Source: Patellaria atrata CBS 101060 (Eukaryota > Ascomycota > Dothideomycetes > Patellariales > Patellariaceae). Taken from it: a DNA stretch of 64,000 nt. Below the pieces are notes generated by a model. That model saw only the letters and a list, made by a program, of their open reading frames with translations. It made no database searches and was not told the DNA's origin. Position 1 is the first letter of the stretch. Every line of letters starts with the position of its first letter. The DNA is taken from contig MU006096.1 in assembly GCA_010093705.1 (NCBI GenBank), positions 488,163-552,162 on the forward strand, read 5' to 3'. The translations under genes were made by a program, and so were the position numbers. Of this stretch, positions 10,873-22,028 are shown piece after piece.

Positions 10873-13232
10873 CTACACCGTCCCGAATCTCCCCTTCAAT
10901 TTCTCAAAATGGTGGATATTCGCGACACTAGGTTTAACAACCGCTCTCGCCTGCTCAATATCTCCAACTTCCAATTCCTCCGCACCCCTTTTCAGGGCGA
11001 TCTGCCCAGCTTTCCGTAATAGACTTGACAAATCCGCCCCGCTAAACCGTTCACAATACTGAGCTTGCTTCCCCAATCGCTCTGTTCCCTGAGAACACGT
11101 GATACCCGCATTTTTGATCAATGTAGTCAATATCTCCACACGTTCTTGGGGTCCGGGTAAGCCAACGTATAGTGGTGTCTCCAATCGCCCAGGCCTTAAC
11201 ATAGCATCGTCCACCACATCGGGCCGGTTGGTCGCTGCTACGACGTAGATGCCTTCTCGGGCGGATAGGCCGTCCAGTTCGGTGAGGAGAGTATTGACGA
11301 CCCGGGAACTGACTTCGGACATGTCGGATCCTCTTTTAGGGACAAGTGCATCTAGTTCGTCGAAGAAGATGACGCAGGGTATAGAGGAGCGGGCGCGGGT
11401 GAATAGGGTGCGGAGAGCGCGTTCAGATTCGCCAACAAACTGGAAAATAGATTAGCATGAAAATGATGGAGGACCGAGCGAGGAGATCGAAATACCTTGT
11501 TAAGTAGTTCGGGTCCTTTGACACTGATAAAGTTCGCCTTCGATTCCGCCGCCACCGCTTTGGCAAGCAGAGTCTTGCCACAACCCGGAGGGCCCCAGAG
11601 TAGCACACCAGTTGGAGCCGAGATACCAACCTTTTTGAACCTTGCCGGATCCATGATTGGCTCCACGATAGCTGTTATGAGTTCATCACGAACGGATTGT
11701 AGAGCGCCGATGTCAGCCCAGGTGATATCGGGAATTGTGGCGAACCCTTCGCGTTTAGAAGACGGTTGTATGTCAGGGAGAACGGTTAGAAATGCTTCCA
11801 TGGTGATGGCTGTGTCCTCAAACCCAACAGGGCGAGGCATGTTCTTATCCTGAACCCGTGTGATCAATCTAGTTATCGATTGATCAACTTCTGACTGTCC
11901 TTGTGTTTCATTTTGTCTCTCTCCGTTATCGAGATCCATCTCCATGCTCCCACCTAGCCCATTCCTCTCAGATGCTTGTTCTTGCACCAATGCTATATCT
12001 GCAGACTGTTTCTCCAAAGCCTCTCTGTACTGGTCCATACTCCACGTCCCCGCCTTTCCTACAAGGTCTCGTAAATCCGCACCCACGAATCCCGGTGTTC
12101 TTTTTGCTAACTCAGCAAAGTCTACATCAGCCGCAATATGCGCATCTCTAGTCTGCGCTCTTAAAATGAGTTCACGCATCCGTTCATTCGGCACACCCAT
12201 GTTGATCTCTGTGTCAAACCTTCCACCACGCCTAAGTGCCGGATCAAGACTGTCAGGGCGATTAGTTGCTGCCAGTACAATGACAGGCTTACCATCATTA
12301 GACTCCATGGCAAGACTATCCATTGAAATCAACAACTGAGCCACGATCCTCTTCTCCATCTGTGACTGAGCTGTATCTCGCTTTGGCGCAATAACATCAA
12401 TCTCATCGATAAAGATTAAGCATGGCGCCTGTTTCCGCGCTTCAGCAAAATGTTCGCGAATCTGCCTTTCAGATTCTCCCGACATGCCCGAAACAACGGA
12501 TGGCCCGAGAATTTCGATAAATGGAACACCAAGTTTTGCCGCAAAAGCACGGGATATGACTGTCTTGCCGCAACCTGGTGGCCCGTGGAGGAGTATGCCT
12601 CGGGGAATGGGAATACGGCGCTTGACATATTCTTCGGGTGCCAGAAGAGGGAGAACTAAATGATTCTTGAGTTGTAGTTTAATATTATCTACACCTCCGA
12701 CGTCTTCTAGCTTGACATGTGTCGGTGGCGATACTGTTATTCCTCTATCCCTATCCCTATCCCTCTCACGTCCAGCTTCGTCCACCTTCTTTCTTTTAGC
12801 CTTCGGTTCGCCATTGGTTTGCCTCTGACCATCTCTCTTCTTGGTCTCTCCGTTTGGTAGCTGTACCGGCGTAACAGCACCAGAATGTGCCCAAGAGCCA
12901 ACTATACTCCTATTCATTGCATTTGTGTCCGGTACTTCGCCCTTGGTAGATGGGTTATCACCAGATTCGCCCTCTAACGCTTCCATCTCGTCTTCACCGG
13001 AGTCCGCTTCGTCACGCAAAACATCCAGAACTCTTTCTACACTGGCACACAAAACATCCTTTTTTTGGCGTTTTAAACTAGAGTTAGACCGTTGAATATG
13101 ATCATATATAGCGTATACGGATGCGGTTGCAGCACGGTCGACCCGATCATCTAGGTATCGCATTACTACAGTAAATACATCTTTATCAAGCCTGCCTTGG
13201 AGGGAAGCTCGTGGTCGGAACTTCGGCGGCAT
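10873..13232 (-). CDS. RIX7: Ribosome-biogenesis AAA-ATPase Rix7 (NVL family)
   Basis: Two exons on the minus strand, 11496-13232 and 10873-11439, encode 767 aa. The 56-nt intron falls directly after LLNK, so the conserved LLNKFVGESERALR reads through it. An N-terminal region of about 170 residues carries a basic KRKKVDEAGRERDRDRDR stretch. Two AAA modules follow. Each has a Walker A (GPPGCGKT at about residues 215 and 545), a Walker B (IFIDEID and IFFDELD) and sensor residues (AATNRPD twice). Rix7 releases maturation factors from pre-60S particles in the nucleolus. Length is a little below yeast Rix7 (837 aa). The gene is convergent with PDX3, with only 192 bp between stops. Confidence 0.95.
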
Positions 13233-13429
13233 CGTTTCGTTGCGCTGCGCGCCAATCAAGGTATTCTAGTCGGGTATGAACAAAGTCGTAAGAAAAATAT
13301 TTCGAGGTGTGATTGTAGACCAGATCCTTCCCCGTAAGATTAGCGCTATCGATAAGATGTGAGATCATCCAAGTAAGCTCCCCGATCCCTGTACACAACA
13401 AATCAATTTACTACCAAATAGACGATATA

Positions 13430-14185
13430 ATGGGAAATTCGGGGAGTTCTAATAAGGTATCCGCGCAGGATAAGTATGTATTCTTCTTACTATGCTATCC
13501 CCCCTCTATCTTCCAATATTATTGCTCCTCAGAGCTGACTATAGTCCGGACAGGGCAATCCTCGACATGAAGAACCAGCGCGACAAACTCCACCAGTATC
13601 AAAAGAGGATTACCGTCATAACGAACCGGGAGACAGAAGTTGCGCGTGAATGTCTTCGTAAAGGCGATAAGTCGAAAGCGTTACTGGCACTGCGGCGGAA
13701 AAAATACCAAGAGTCTTTGCTGGCGAAGACGGATGCGCAACTAGCACAACTAGAGATATTGACAGCAGATGTAGAGTTTGCACTCGTCCAGAAGGATGTT
13801 TTGTTTGGTTTGAAACAAGGTACAGCCGTACTAAAGGAGATTCACCGGGAAATGGGCGGGTTAGAGGCTGTAGAAAAGCTCATGGAGGAGAATGAGGAGG
13901 CGCTGGCATATCAAAGAGTAGGCTACAGGTTGATTTGTGCGTCGTATATTCACAGAGCTGACAAAGTTGTAGGAAATTTCGGAGACTCTCGCAGGCAAGA
14001 TGTCCAATCAGGATGAAGATGAAGTGGAGGACGAGCTAGATGCACTGGAAAGAGAAGTGACAGATGTAAATGTTACCATGCCCGACGTACCAACTGCAGA
14101 ATTACCGCTGGCAGAAGACTTGAATAGACAGAAAGATAGAGCGAAAAGAAGAAGAGAACGAGATGAAGCTCTCGTAGCTGCATGA
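13430..14185 (+). CDS. VPS20: ESCRT-III subunit Vps20 (CHMP6)
   Basis: Three exons, 13430-13473, 13554-13917 and 13973-14185, encode 206 aa. The first exon is only 44 nt and supplies MGNSGSSNK, whose Gly-2 is the N-myristoylation site typical of Vps20/CHMP6. The reading then continues AILDMKNQRDKLHQYQK, a basic helical hairpin, and an acidic C-terminal half (DEDEVEDELDALEREV) with the MIM-like end. Vps20 bridges ESCRT-II to Snf7 on endosomes and starts ESCRT-III assembly for cargo sorting into multivesicular bodies. The start is divergent from RIX7 across about 200 bp. Confidence 0.93.
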
Positions 14186-14417
14186 TTCATGCTAACTATC
14201 TACGCCGCATACGATACCACTTGTTCATTGTATATATGATAGTGGTTATGAGAACTCTTGTGCCCTCTCTAACGTACAAATACTGTTGATAGATGGGAAA
14301 GGGAAGTGCCATAGTGGATGGTGTTCCACACTGTCGATGCAGCTATTCGTATTCCGTTTCACGTCCTCGATCAGGTCATACTCCCAGTACACCACCTCTG
14401 CATGGTAGTTCTCGCTC

Positions 14418-15153
14418 CTATCCACCTATATCTCTACCAACAGCATCTTTCGTCCCTACTATACTCTTATGATCCGCAGGATTGGCTGCCGCCTCGTACA
14501 AGAAGTTCACCGGCTCTTTATTCAACTTCATGAACTCCCCTTTGAATGCGATATAATTTATTCTTGTCACATCCTCGTCACCTTCGCCGAAGTTATCCTC
14601 GAAGAACAGACTTACGGAACGAGTGGTGTTGAAAAGAGCACGCTTCACAGGGTGTTCTTGTATCTTAGAAGTCTGTGACAGTTCCAATGTCTGCGCGGGG
14701 TCAAGGTCGGAGGCAGTTTCGAAGTCGATCTTATCGCAATTCTTGAAGATCTTCAATGTTTTTGGTGCTGATGCTGTCGGAGATGTGCGCAGTAGAATGC
14801 TGTGCAATTTCACCTGTCCCGCAAAACTGTAGCATCCAGTGTTAGACTTAATCGTGTATTGAAGTACTGTACAGCTTTGTTCTTATTGCTCGAACTCACG
14901 GTACAATCATAAGCAATTGTTCATCGGTATCACTCTGAAGTTCGGGTTCTGGTTCCAGCCTTTGTGCCCATGTCTTTTGCAGTATTTTTGCACCTGAGCG
15001 AGGCTCGGTCTCATTCAAGGTTGTAACAGCGCTGAAGTCAATTTGTCCGTATAATAAGTTTTGAAGAGCGGGAGTTATATTGTCTGAATGGTCGTGAGAA
15101 CCCTCACCGTGATCATGGCCGTCGTGACCGTGTTCATCGTGACAGTGGGACAT
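14418..15153 (-). CDS. PITH-domain protein with His/Asp-rich N-terminus
   Basis: Two exons on the minus strand, 14900-15153 and 14418-14826, encode 220 aa. The bulk is a PITH (DUF1000) domain (GQIDFSAVTTLNE, LLMIVPFAGQVKLHSILLRT, SVSLFFEDNFGEGDED, RINYIAFKGEF), as in the C-terminal half of TXNL1 and in stand-alone PITHD1. PITH domains bind the 26S proteasome. The first 25 residues are packed with His and Asp (HCHDEHGHDGHDHG), a likely metal-binding tail that many PITHD1 relatives also have. There is no thioredoxin domain. Function beyond proteasome association is not established. Confidence 0.9.
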
Positions 15154-16014
15154 ATTGGACTGCGGAGTGGATAAGGAACACAGCTGGGGACTAAGGTTTA
15201 TGATTCGTATGTTTGAGTTACTTCACAGAGTGCTATATCTACGCACTAGGTGATGGTAGGGATTTGATCGAATGTCATTGATAGAACCCGACACTGGGTA
15301 ACTACATTTTGTGTTAGGATGTTGGGTGCGGGGCAGGCAAGAACGCCTAAGGTAAGTAAGGTATAGTAGAGTAGATGCGTGTCAGGCGCGCTGTCACGTT
15401 TAAACCAAGTTCACTATAAGATCATGGATCAAGGCAATAAGGTAGCTCTTCGAGAATTCTGACCTCTGTTGAGATACTACCCTTCGTACAAGTGAAATGG
15501 GACGCTTTTGTTTGAAATGGCAATCTGAAACTGACACTGATAGGGTAAAAGCGATCATGAGAAAGATTGCATCCTTAACACTCGTCTCTTATTACCCAAG
15601 GATACCCTCAAGTATAGTTGTACTACATGTGTACACGGGGAAATGAAGCCGTGAGCCTGGTTTGACTAGCTGAGACCTGACATTAGCGATGATCATGAGA
15701 GACAATGGCTATGTGCCGAAAGATAATCGTGGAGTATTTGCTGTCATCGAAGCCGAAAATTGAGAGGGACGGACATACTTGAGAAGAAATCCAATGGTGT
15801 GAACTATCACCTTTCTATACACTCCCAATTCAGTAAAGGATTCCATGACTCAGAAATCCGACTGACAGGTTATAGCTGATAAGAACAGACGGAGTTCCAG
15901 GTGGTACTCTATCTTGACAACTACAAATAGCTAGTGCAGCTTTCCTGGGTGGTAGAGTTTCCATTCACGCCGCATTTCAGGATTTCAAAGCAGCTTCGAG
16001 CAGTAACCCATTCT
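15154..16014. other. Intergenic, no gene seen
   Basis: About 860 bp between the 5' end of the PITH gene and the 3' end of LSM8. No frame looks coding and I see no repeats. Confidence 0.5.
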
Positions 16015-16368
16015 TCAAATATGTTTCGTGGATCCAATCATCTCTCCTTTAACCTTCATCCAATCAATACTATTATCAAGCTCTTCATTTACAAGCCCGC
16101 AAACAACCACAGTGTCCCCTCTGATCATGTAGAGGCCATGTTCGACTTGGGAACTATCGACTTCATCATTCTGGCTTCGTATTAAGCGCTCGATGGTGTC
16201 ATTGAGGACAAGATTTGTCATCTGGTCGCAGGATAGTAGAGTTCCAACTAATGTTCGACCATCGACGGTCATTACAATGATCTTTTCTATCAAGTAACTA
16301 TCAGCTTGAAGAAGGGTAAGGACAGCCTGAAGATTCCACTTACTGTTTAGATATGGGTTTAGCGCCAT
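16015..16368 (-). CDS. LSM8: U6 snRNA-associated Sm-like protein LSm8
   Basis: Two exons on the minus strand, 16344-16368 and 16015-16286. The first is only 25 nt and codes MALNPYLN. Splicing restores a normal 98-aa LSm8: NKKIIVMTVDGRTLVGTL (Sm1), RGDTVVVCGLV (Sm2) and the C-terminal IGSTKHI. Reading straight through the intron would insert about 19 foreign residues into Sm1. LSm8 distinguishes the nuclear LSm2-8 ring, which binds the U6 3' tail, from the cytoplasmic LSm1-7 ring. Confidence 0.95.
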   Translation of the reverse strand: MALNPYLNSKWNLQAVLTLLQADSYLIEKIIVMTVDGRTLVGTLLSCDQMTNLVLNDTIERLIRSQNDEVDSSQVEHGLYMIRGDTVVVCGLVNEELDNSIDWMKVKGEMIGSTKHI

Positions 16369-16679
16369 CTTGGGAAGGAATAAAGGAGTCAATTCCGTTT
16401 CCCGAAAGTGTGTTTAACAGTGAGTAAGCCAAAAGAATGAAGCAGTCCAATTGAAGCGTTAATATCAATATGAGTCGTAAGTTCCGCTGGCTAGAGGTTG
16501 GTAACTTGAGGTTTACCAGCCGGTGAGCTAACTAAGTTAACATTAACGTGCTTCACCAGTCAGTGGGCCACCCCACCAAGATCAACCCGCGTCTTCGCAC
16601 GATTACTCCACTACAACAAAATATATTCGAAAAAAATTATGCTTAAGAGCTACTTAAGATACTAGTACATTGACGCCTT

Positions 16680-18224
16680 GTGTGGCCTTGGTTATAACAG
16701 TTAGAGCACCTTGGTGGTGCTCGCTGTCGCGTCTGACCAGCCCAGCTCTGGTCGGCCTGCTGCTCCCTATTTTCCAACTCCTCAGCTATGAGCTGAGCCC
16801 GCTGAGCCTATAAAGCCCCTCCATGCGCAATATACCTTCGGCGGTGCTGCTGCTTCTAATTTCGGCGTTGATTTTCCGTACGAAGCTCTGAATTCCCCTT
16901 TGCAAGTATGGTAGCGGAATGCATCGCCATCTGGCATCCTTTAACAAGTTGATTGATTGCTTGGCTAGTAGGGCTCTGTGACTGGCGCCGAAGGATGTCC
17001 CGTATGAGCTTTGCTTGCTGCTCTAGCTGGATAGTAGTATATGACGTTTCTGAAGTCCATTGAGGTGCTTCCCCATTAGCCGTGCCTGGTAGAGTCGGAG
17101 TCTTCGTGATTGGAAGCAACGATATAACGCGCTCAGGATCGTACGGCACTAGGCGCGTAGCAAGAAATCCGCTTCTAATATTTTGATCTATAAAGATAGA
17201 TAGCCGCGCCTTAGTATATATTGCTAGGAAGTCTTCTTTATCAATATGGTGGACTCCATAACGAGCGAGCTTTTGAACCTCGTGACCGTACGCGACCTTT
17301 AGAGGGGAGTAGCAGCTTACGTCAAGCGGCTGAAGACGATATAACGTATACGATAGCATATAAAGCGTAATAATCTTGTTTTCCATACAGTATTGGTCGA
17401 ATTCAGGCGTCGCGTGGCTACTATAACCGTCAAGTATAAGTAGACGGTAGACCCCATTCGTACAAAACTTTATATAGTTATTAAAGTGCTTAATCCATTC
17501 AAATCCTAGTTTCTCTATTGTCCAGCATTATCGCTAACAGCGAGTATCCAGTCACTAGGTACGCTCCGATACCAGCTCGACTGGTGGAGCTTTCCTGGAA
17601 GGATGATGAAGGGCGGGATTGCCCACCCAGTCGCATTAACGCACTCAATCGCCGTCGACCATTCGCGATTGCCTAGTTGTATTAGAATTGCTCGGCCTAT
17701 GGTATCGGAGCTTGTAACGACTTTCGATGTCGCAGATACACCCATCATGAATCCAGTCTCGTCAAAGTTGTAGCTATCGTCGTCTAGGATGCCGTACTTC
17801 TGGCGCGTCTCATTTACGCGCTCGTACCACTCGCGATATACGTCTCGATCTTCGCATTTCGCGCGTTGAGAATGGAACTTCCTATTCCATTTTGTCTATA
17901 GGTCTGGCTGGTTGTTGATAAAGCGGCATACCCAGTCCTTACCGACAGGTGTGGGAGGAGTCTAGCCCCGCGCGGCGAGTAAATGGTCTGTCATTCGGCG
18001 TACGTCGATGATATGGGGCGGAAATCCGCGTCGGTCGAGGTCTAGGATCCATTCTACGAGTGCCTGCTCTTCAGATAGCTGTAGCTTTCGTTTTCGCGAG
18101 TTAGACGCGCTCTAAGGTATTACCCCGTATACTCGACGACGGAGTGTAGACTTTGGATTATCGTACAATGTGGCGGCCTTCCGGATACTTGAAATCCTGT
18201 TTTCTTGAAGCGGCTTAGTAGCAA
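16680..18224 (-). pseudogene. Left-arm pogo transposase remnant
   Basis: The minus-strand copy retains QPLDVSCYSPLK, holding the third catalytic Asp, but is interrupted elsewhere. TAG codons sit at 17896-17898 and 17962-17964 where the sister arm has CAG. A 1-nt deletion lies near 17,520, inside the block that reads SDNGW in the other arm. The second catalytic block has also drifted (LDGYSSH where the sister reads LDGHGSH). The C-terminus keeps a CCHC-like knuckle with its His replaced (CSNCYNQGH in place of CSNCHIQGH). Confidence 0.85.
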
Positions 18225-19826
18225 GAAGGTAGATTACTTATTGCTACTAAGTCGCTTCAAGAAAACAGAATTTCAAGTGTCCGGAAGGCCGCCGGATTGT
18301 ACGATGTTCCAAAGTCTACTCTCCATCGTCGCGTACATGGCATAACACCTCAGAGCGTGTCTAATTCGCAAAAACAAAAGCTACAGCTATCTGAGCAGCA
18401 GGCGCTCGTAGAATGGGTCCTAGATCTCGACCGACGCGGATTTCCGCCCCATATCATCGACGTACGACGAATGGCAGACCATTTACTCGCGGCACGCGGC
18501 CAGAATCCTCCTCCCACACCCGTTGGTAAGAACTGGGTATGCCGCTTTATCAACAACCAGCCAGACCTACAGACAAAATGGAATAGGAAGTTCCATTCTC
18601 AACGCGCGAAATGCGAAGATCGAGACATATTTCGCGAGTGGTATGGGCGTGTAAACGAGACGCGCCAGAAGTATGGCATCCTAGACGAAGATAGCTACAA
18701 CTTTGACGAGACTGGATTTATGATGGGTGTATCTGCGACATCAAAAGTCGTTACAAGCTCTGATACTATAGGCCGAGCAATTCTCATACAACCAGGCAAT
18801 CGCGAATGGTCAACGGTGATTGAATGTATTAATGCCACCGGGTGGGCAATCCCGCCCTTCGTTATCCTTCCAGGAAAGCTCCACCAGTCAAGCTAGTATC
18901 AGGATCTACCCGGTGACTGGATGCTCGCTGTTAGCGATAATGGCTGGACAACAAATAAGTTAGGATTCGAATGGATTAAGCACTTTGACAACTGTACAAA
19001 GTCTTATACAAAGGGGATCTACCGTCTACTTATACTTGACGGTCATGGTAGCCACGCAACGCCTGAATTTGACCAATACTGTATGGAAAATAAGATTATT
19101 ACCCTCTGCATGCCGTCGCATACGTCATATCGTCTTCAGCCGCTTAACGTAAGCTGCTACTCCCCTCTAAAGGTTGCGTACGGTCACGAGGTTCAAGAGT
19201 TCGCCCGTCATAGAGTCCACTATATTGATAAAGAAGACTTCCTAGCAATATATACTAAGGTACGGCTATCTGTCTTTATAGATCAGAATATTAGAAGCGG
19301 ATTTCTTGCTACGGGCCTAGTGCTATACGACCCTAAGCACGTCATATCGTTACTTCCAATCACGAAGACTCTGACTCCACCAGGCACGGCTAATGGGGAA
19401 GCACCTCAATGGACTTCAGAAACACCACATACTACTGCCCAGCTAGAGCAGCAGGTAAAGCTTATACGGGACATCCTTCGGCACCAGTCACAGAGCCCTA
19501 CTAGCCGAGCAATCAATCAACTTGTTAAAGGATGCCAGATGGCGATGCATTCCGCTACCATACTTGCAAAGGGGAATTTAGAGCTTCGTACAGAAAATCA
19601 ACGTCGAAAACGGAAGCAGCAGCACCGCCGAAGGTATATCGCGCATGGAGGGGCTCTACAGGCTCAGCAGGCCCAGCTTATAGCTGAGGAGTTGGAAAAT
19701 ATGGAGCAGGAGGCCGACCAGAACTGGGCTGGTCAGACGCGACAGCGAGCAGCACCAACGTGCTCTAACTGCCATATCCAAGGCCACACAAGGCGTCAAT
19801 GTACTAGTGTCTCAAGTAGCTCCTAA
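18225..19826 (+). pseudogene. Right-arm pogo transposase remnant with C-terminal zinc knuckle
   Basis: An open frame without Met begins at the centre of the palindrome. It includes a psq/HTH-like segment (RKAAGLYDVPKSTLHRRVHG), a CENP-B/Tc5-type DNA-binding region and a DDE_1 domain (YNFDETGF, LILDGHGSH). A TAG at 18894-18896 replaces the TGG seen in the left arm. The third catalytic Asp is changed to Asn (AAC at 19146-19148; GAC in the left arm). The C-terminal end carries CSNCHIQGHTRRQC, a C-x2-C-x4-H-x4-C zinc knuckle. These transposases insert at TA dinucleotides; this copy cannot be active. Confidence 0.87.
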
Positions 19827-19897
19827 GTATAATTTTATTTGAATATATTTTGTTGTAGTGGAGTAATTGTATGAAAACGCTGGTTGATCTTGGTGGG

Positions 19898-19931
19898 GTG
19901 TCCCACTGAGTGGTGTGTCCCACTGACTGGT
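19898..19931 (+). repeat. 17-bp tandem duplication inside right terminal repeat
   Basis: Two adjacent 17-mers, GTGTCCCACTGAGTGGT and GTGTCCCACTGACTGGT, differ at one base. The left end of the palindrome has a single copy, which explains the small length difference between the two terminal repeats. Confidence 0.85.
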
Positions 19932-19940
19932 AAAGCACGT

Positions 19941-22028
19941 TAATTTGAACTGCTGACTAAGCCGCCAAAAAGCTTCCACCAGCGTTGTAACTTTGACACC
20001 TACTCAGGATGTGCCAACCAACACCTTATCAACTTCCTCTACTTTTCATATTACCCAGCAACTCGGGTTCGGGATGCTACCTGCGATAATTCTATGTATT
20101 TGACTATAACTATATCCCAATAATCTCTGATGATCCACCCAATGTACGTTGTTGCATCGTCAATTCTTCTGACTGTCCTGAGGCTTTATTTCTTTTCTAT
20201 TCCCTATCTAAACTTCACCTTCGAATTCCCTCCCTTATTTTGATCAACCTGCACCTCAATTTTTTCCTTACCGTTTTCTACACCAAGCATAGGTCATTTG
20301 CTGCTCTATGTCAAAATACCCAAATGAGTAGATGAAAAATGGACTGACATGTGGTATGCAGTACTTGCTTTATTGAAATTTATCCCCCCCATGTGCTTCA
20401 TGTCTCTCAACAATGGTCTTATTACTGGCCCATAACGGGATGGCATATCTCAAAGCACGAAGCGGTTACTAGGCTAAGTTATGATGTCCGCAAGTTACCA
20501 TATTCTACGTGTGGGTGTGCTCCAATCAAATGTTTTTCCCGGCATATGCTCTTTCTTAGATCATCTACTACAAGGAAGATCTCTATGCCATGTGGTACCT
20601 CTTGACCTATTCTTTATGTTCGGTTTCGTGAGCGGCTGCCTGGATTCCTAGCTTCTTACAGGTACGTGACAATAACCGAACAAGATCAGTCGTAGGACAT
20701 CATGTGTACAATTTCACCCGAACCCATAGCCATTCTTCATATAACATCTTTCCTATGTTCAGAGTGCATCGCTTCTTATTATACTTTCTAATTTTGAACT
20801 CTCCGCAGGTGATGGTGCAGGCTTTGGGGGCGAAAAGCCTGGTCGGGTTTGATTTTTCAATCGTGTGCCTGCGAAAACCCTCCCAAAACTTTTGTCTTTC
20901 AAAATTTCATAATAAGTTCCTTTATTCGTTATGATTCAGCATATTAAATGCCATATTTGGATATTTCAATCGATAGGAAAATTCTCACAAATATCCCTAA
21001 ACTGATCAATAAATCACGTCTTGAGGCTTTTAACCGAGTACTGACGACGCAAGCAAAGTAGCGGACCTCTTGAACCTAGCTTCAAGTTCACAATTATTTA
21101 CCTAATAGCAGAATCCCCAGTGGTTTTCATTTTCTTATTCTGTCCATTTGGTAATAGAATAACTGAAGTCTAATAGTAAGCGAGGATTGTCGCGCTCTTT
21201 CGTATAGTAGATGCCGCAGAGTCAGCCTTGTCCTTATGTTGGTCTCCTGGCGATCAATCCTTCCCGTCTAACACACCCTTTATTTGAACTTTAAATACGC
21301 GCGGTGCGCGGTATGAGTCGGACACCGGTAAACCCGAGAGGTCCAATCTTCGGGACGGCTTTATCAGCCGTTATACCAAACACCACCCCGGTCACCTTAC
21401 TGTACCAACGTCTGCAGCATAAGGAGCATATCTCGTTGTAAGCTTATGAGTAAGAAGCTTAATCGACTCAATTTACTACTTGACTTTTACTATGACATCA
21501 AACATCGCCAGAATAGTCATTGCGCTTTTTCGTTGTAGCCGCTTAATCACTTAATCGTAGAGGGCCCCCGAAAGTCTTCTGTTTTGCCCAGATTCTTTCC
21601 GCCCCTCTACTCGTCCATCATGGTGCTTCAGCACCAATGGGTAGTTGGATCATACCTTCGGGCTCAGATTGTGTTAGATGTACGTGTGTCAAGCTCCCAT
21701 ATTGTCAATGCTTTTTGTTAGCTTTTACGACTCTCCTTACATGTAATTCAATTTGAGAACGGGGTATTATGCATTGGCGGTGGCGGATGTGCAGTCGCGG
21801 TCTACGACAGATGATACTGCTACCTCCTTAGCAATCACTTTTCTTTCGATTTGAGGAGATATACAAAGTATATAAAGCACAGCAATATCATCTCCTGAGG
21901 TCTGCCCATCATCACATTCATATATCATTTCTTATATAGACTCATCTCCCAGGAAACTTCAGTCTTCAGTACTCAGTGTCTCTCTTGAGTCATTCGGCTC
22001 TTCTGTTTTAGAGATCCCATCTATCAAA
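19941..22028. other. Gene-poor stretch right of the transposon
   Basis: About 2.1 kb with only short frames (the longest near 80 codons) and no domain I recognise. The last 200 bp, with a T/C-rich run and AT-rich TATA-like patch near 21,865, should be the promoter of the secreted-protein gene. Confidence 0.5.

Larger units (their letters stand above)
16546..19940. mobile_element. Inverted dimer (palindrome) of pogo/Fot-like DNA transposon
   Basis: Two arms of about 1.7 kb are arranged head to head around a centre near 18,225-18,240. The left arm reads on the minus strand and the right arm on the plus strand. The outer ends are inverted copies of the same terminal sequence (ACGTGCTT...CAGTCAGTGGG, reading inward). 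Both are flanked by TA, the expected pogo target duplication, at 16544-16545 and 19941-19942. Each arm carries the C-terminal majority of a DDE transposase. Both lose their 5' end at the same place near the helix-turn-helix, so no start codon or 5' terminal repeat remains. A 16-nt stretch (18225-18240) belongs to the right arm only. Both arms carry stops or frameshifts and are inactive. Confidence 0.88.

Noticed and set aside
13186-13401. 71-codon minus-strand frame at the RIX7 start
   Set aside because: It overlaps the first codons of RIX7 in another frame and has no similarity to any family.
16546-19940. Two independent complete transposon insertions
   Set aside because: Neither arm has a 5' terminal repeat or start codon, no TA duplication separates them, and both arms stop at the same internal point, so one inverted unit explains the data better.
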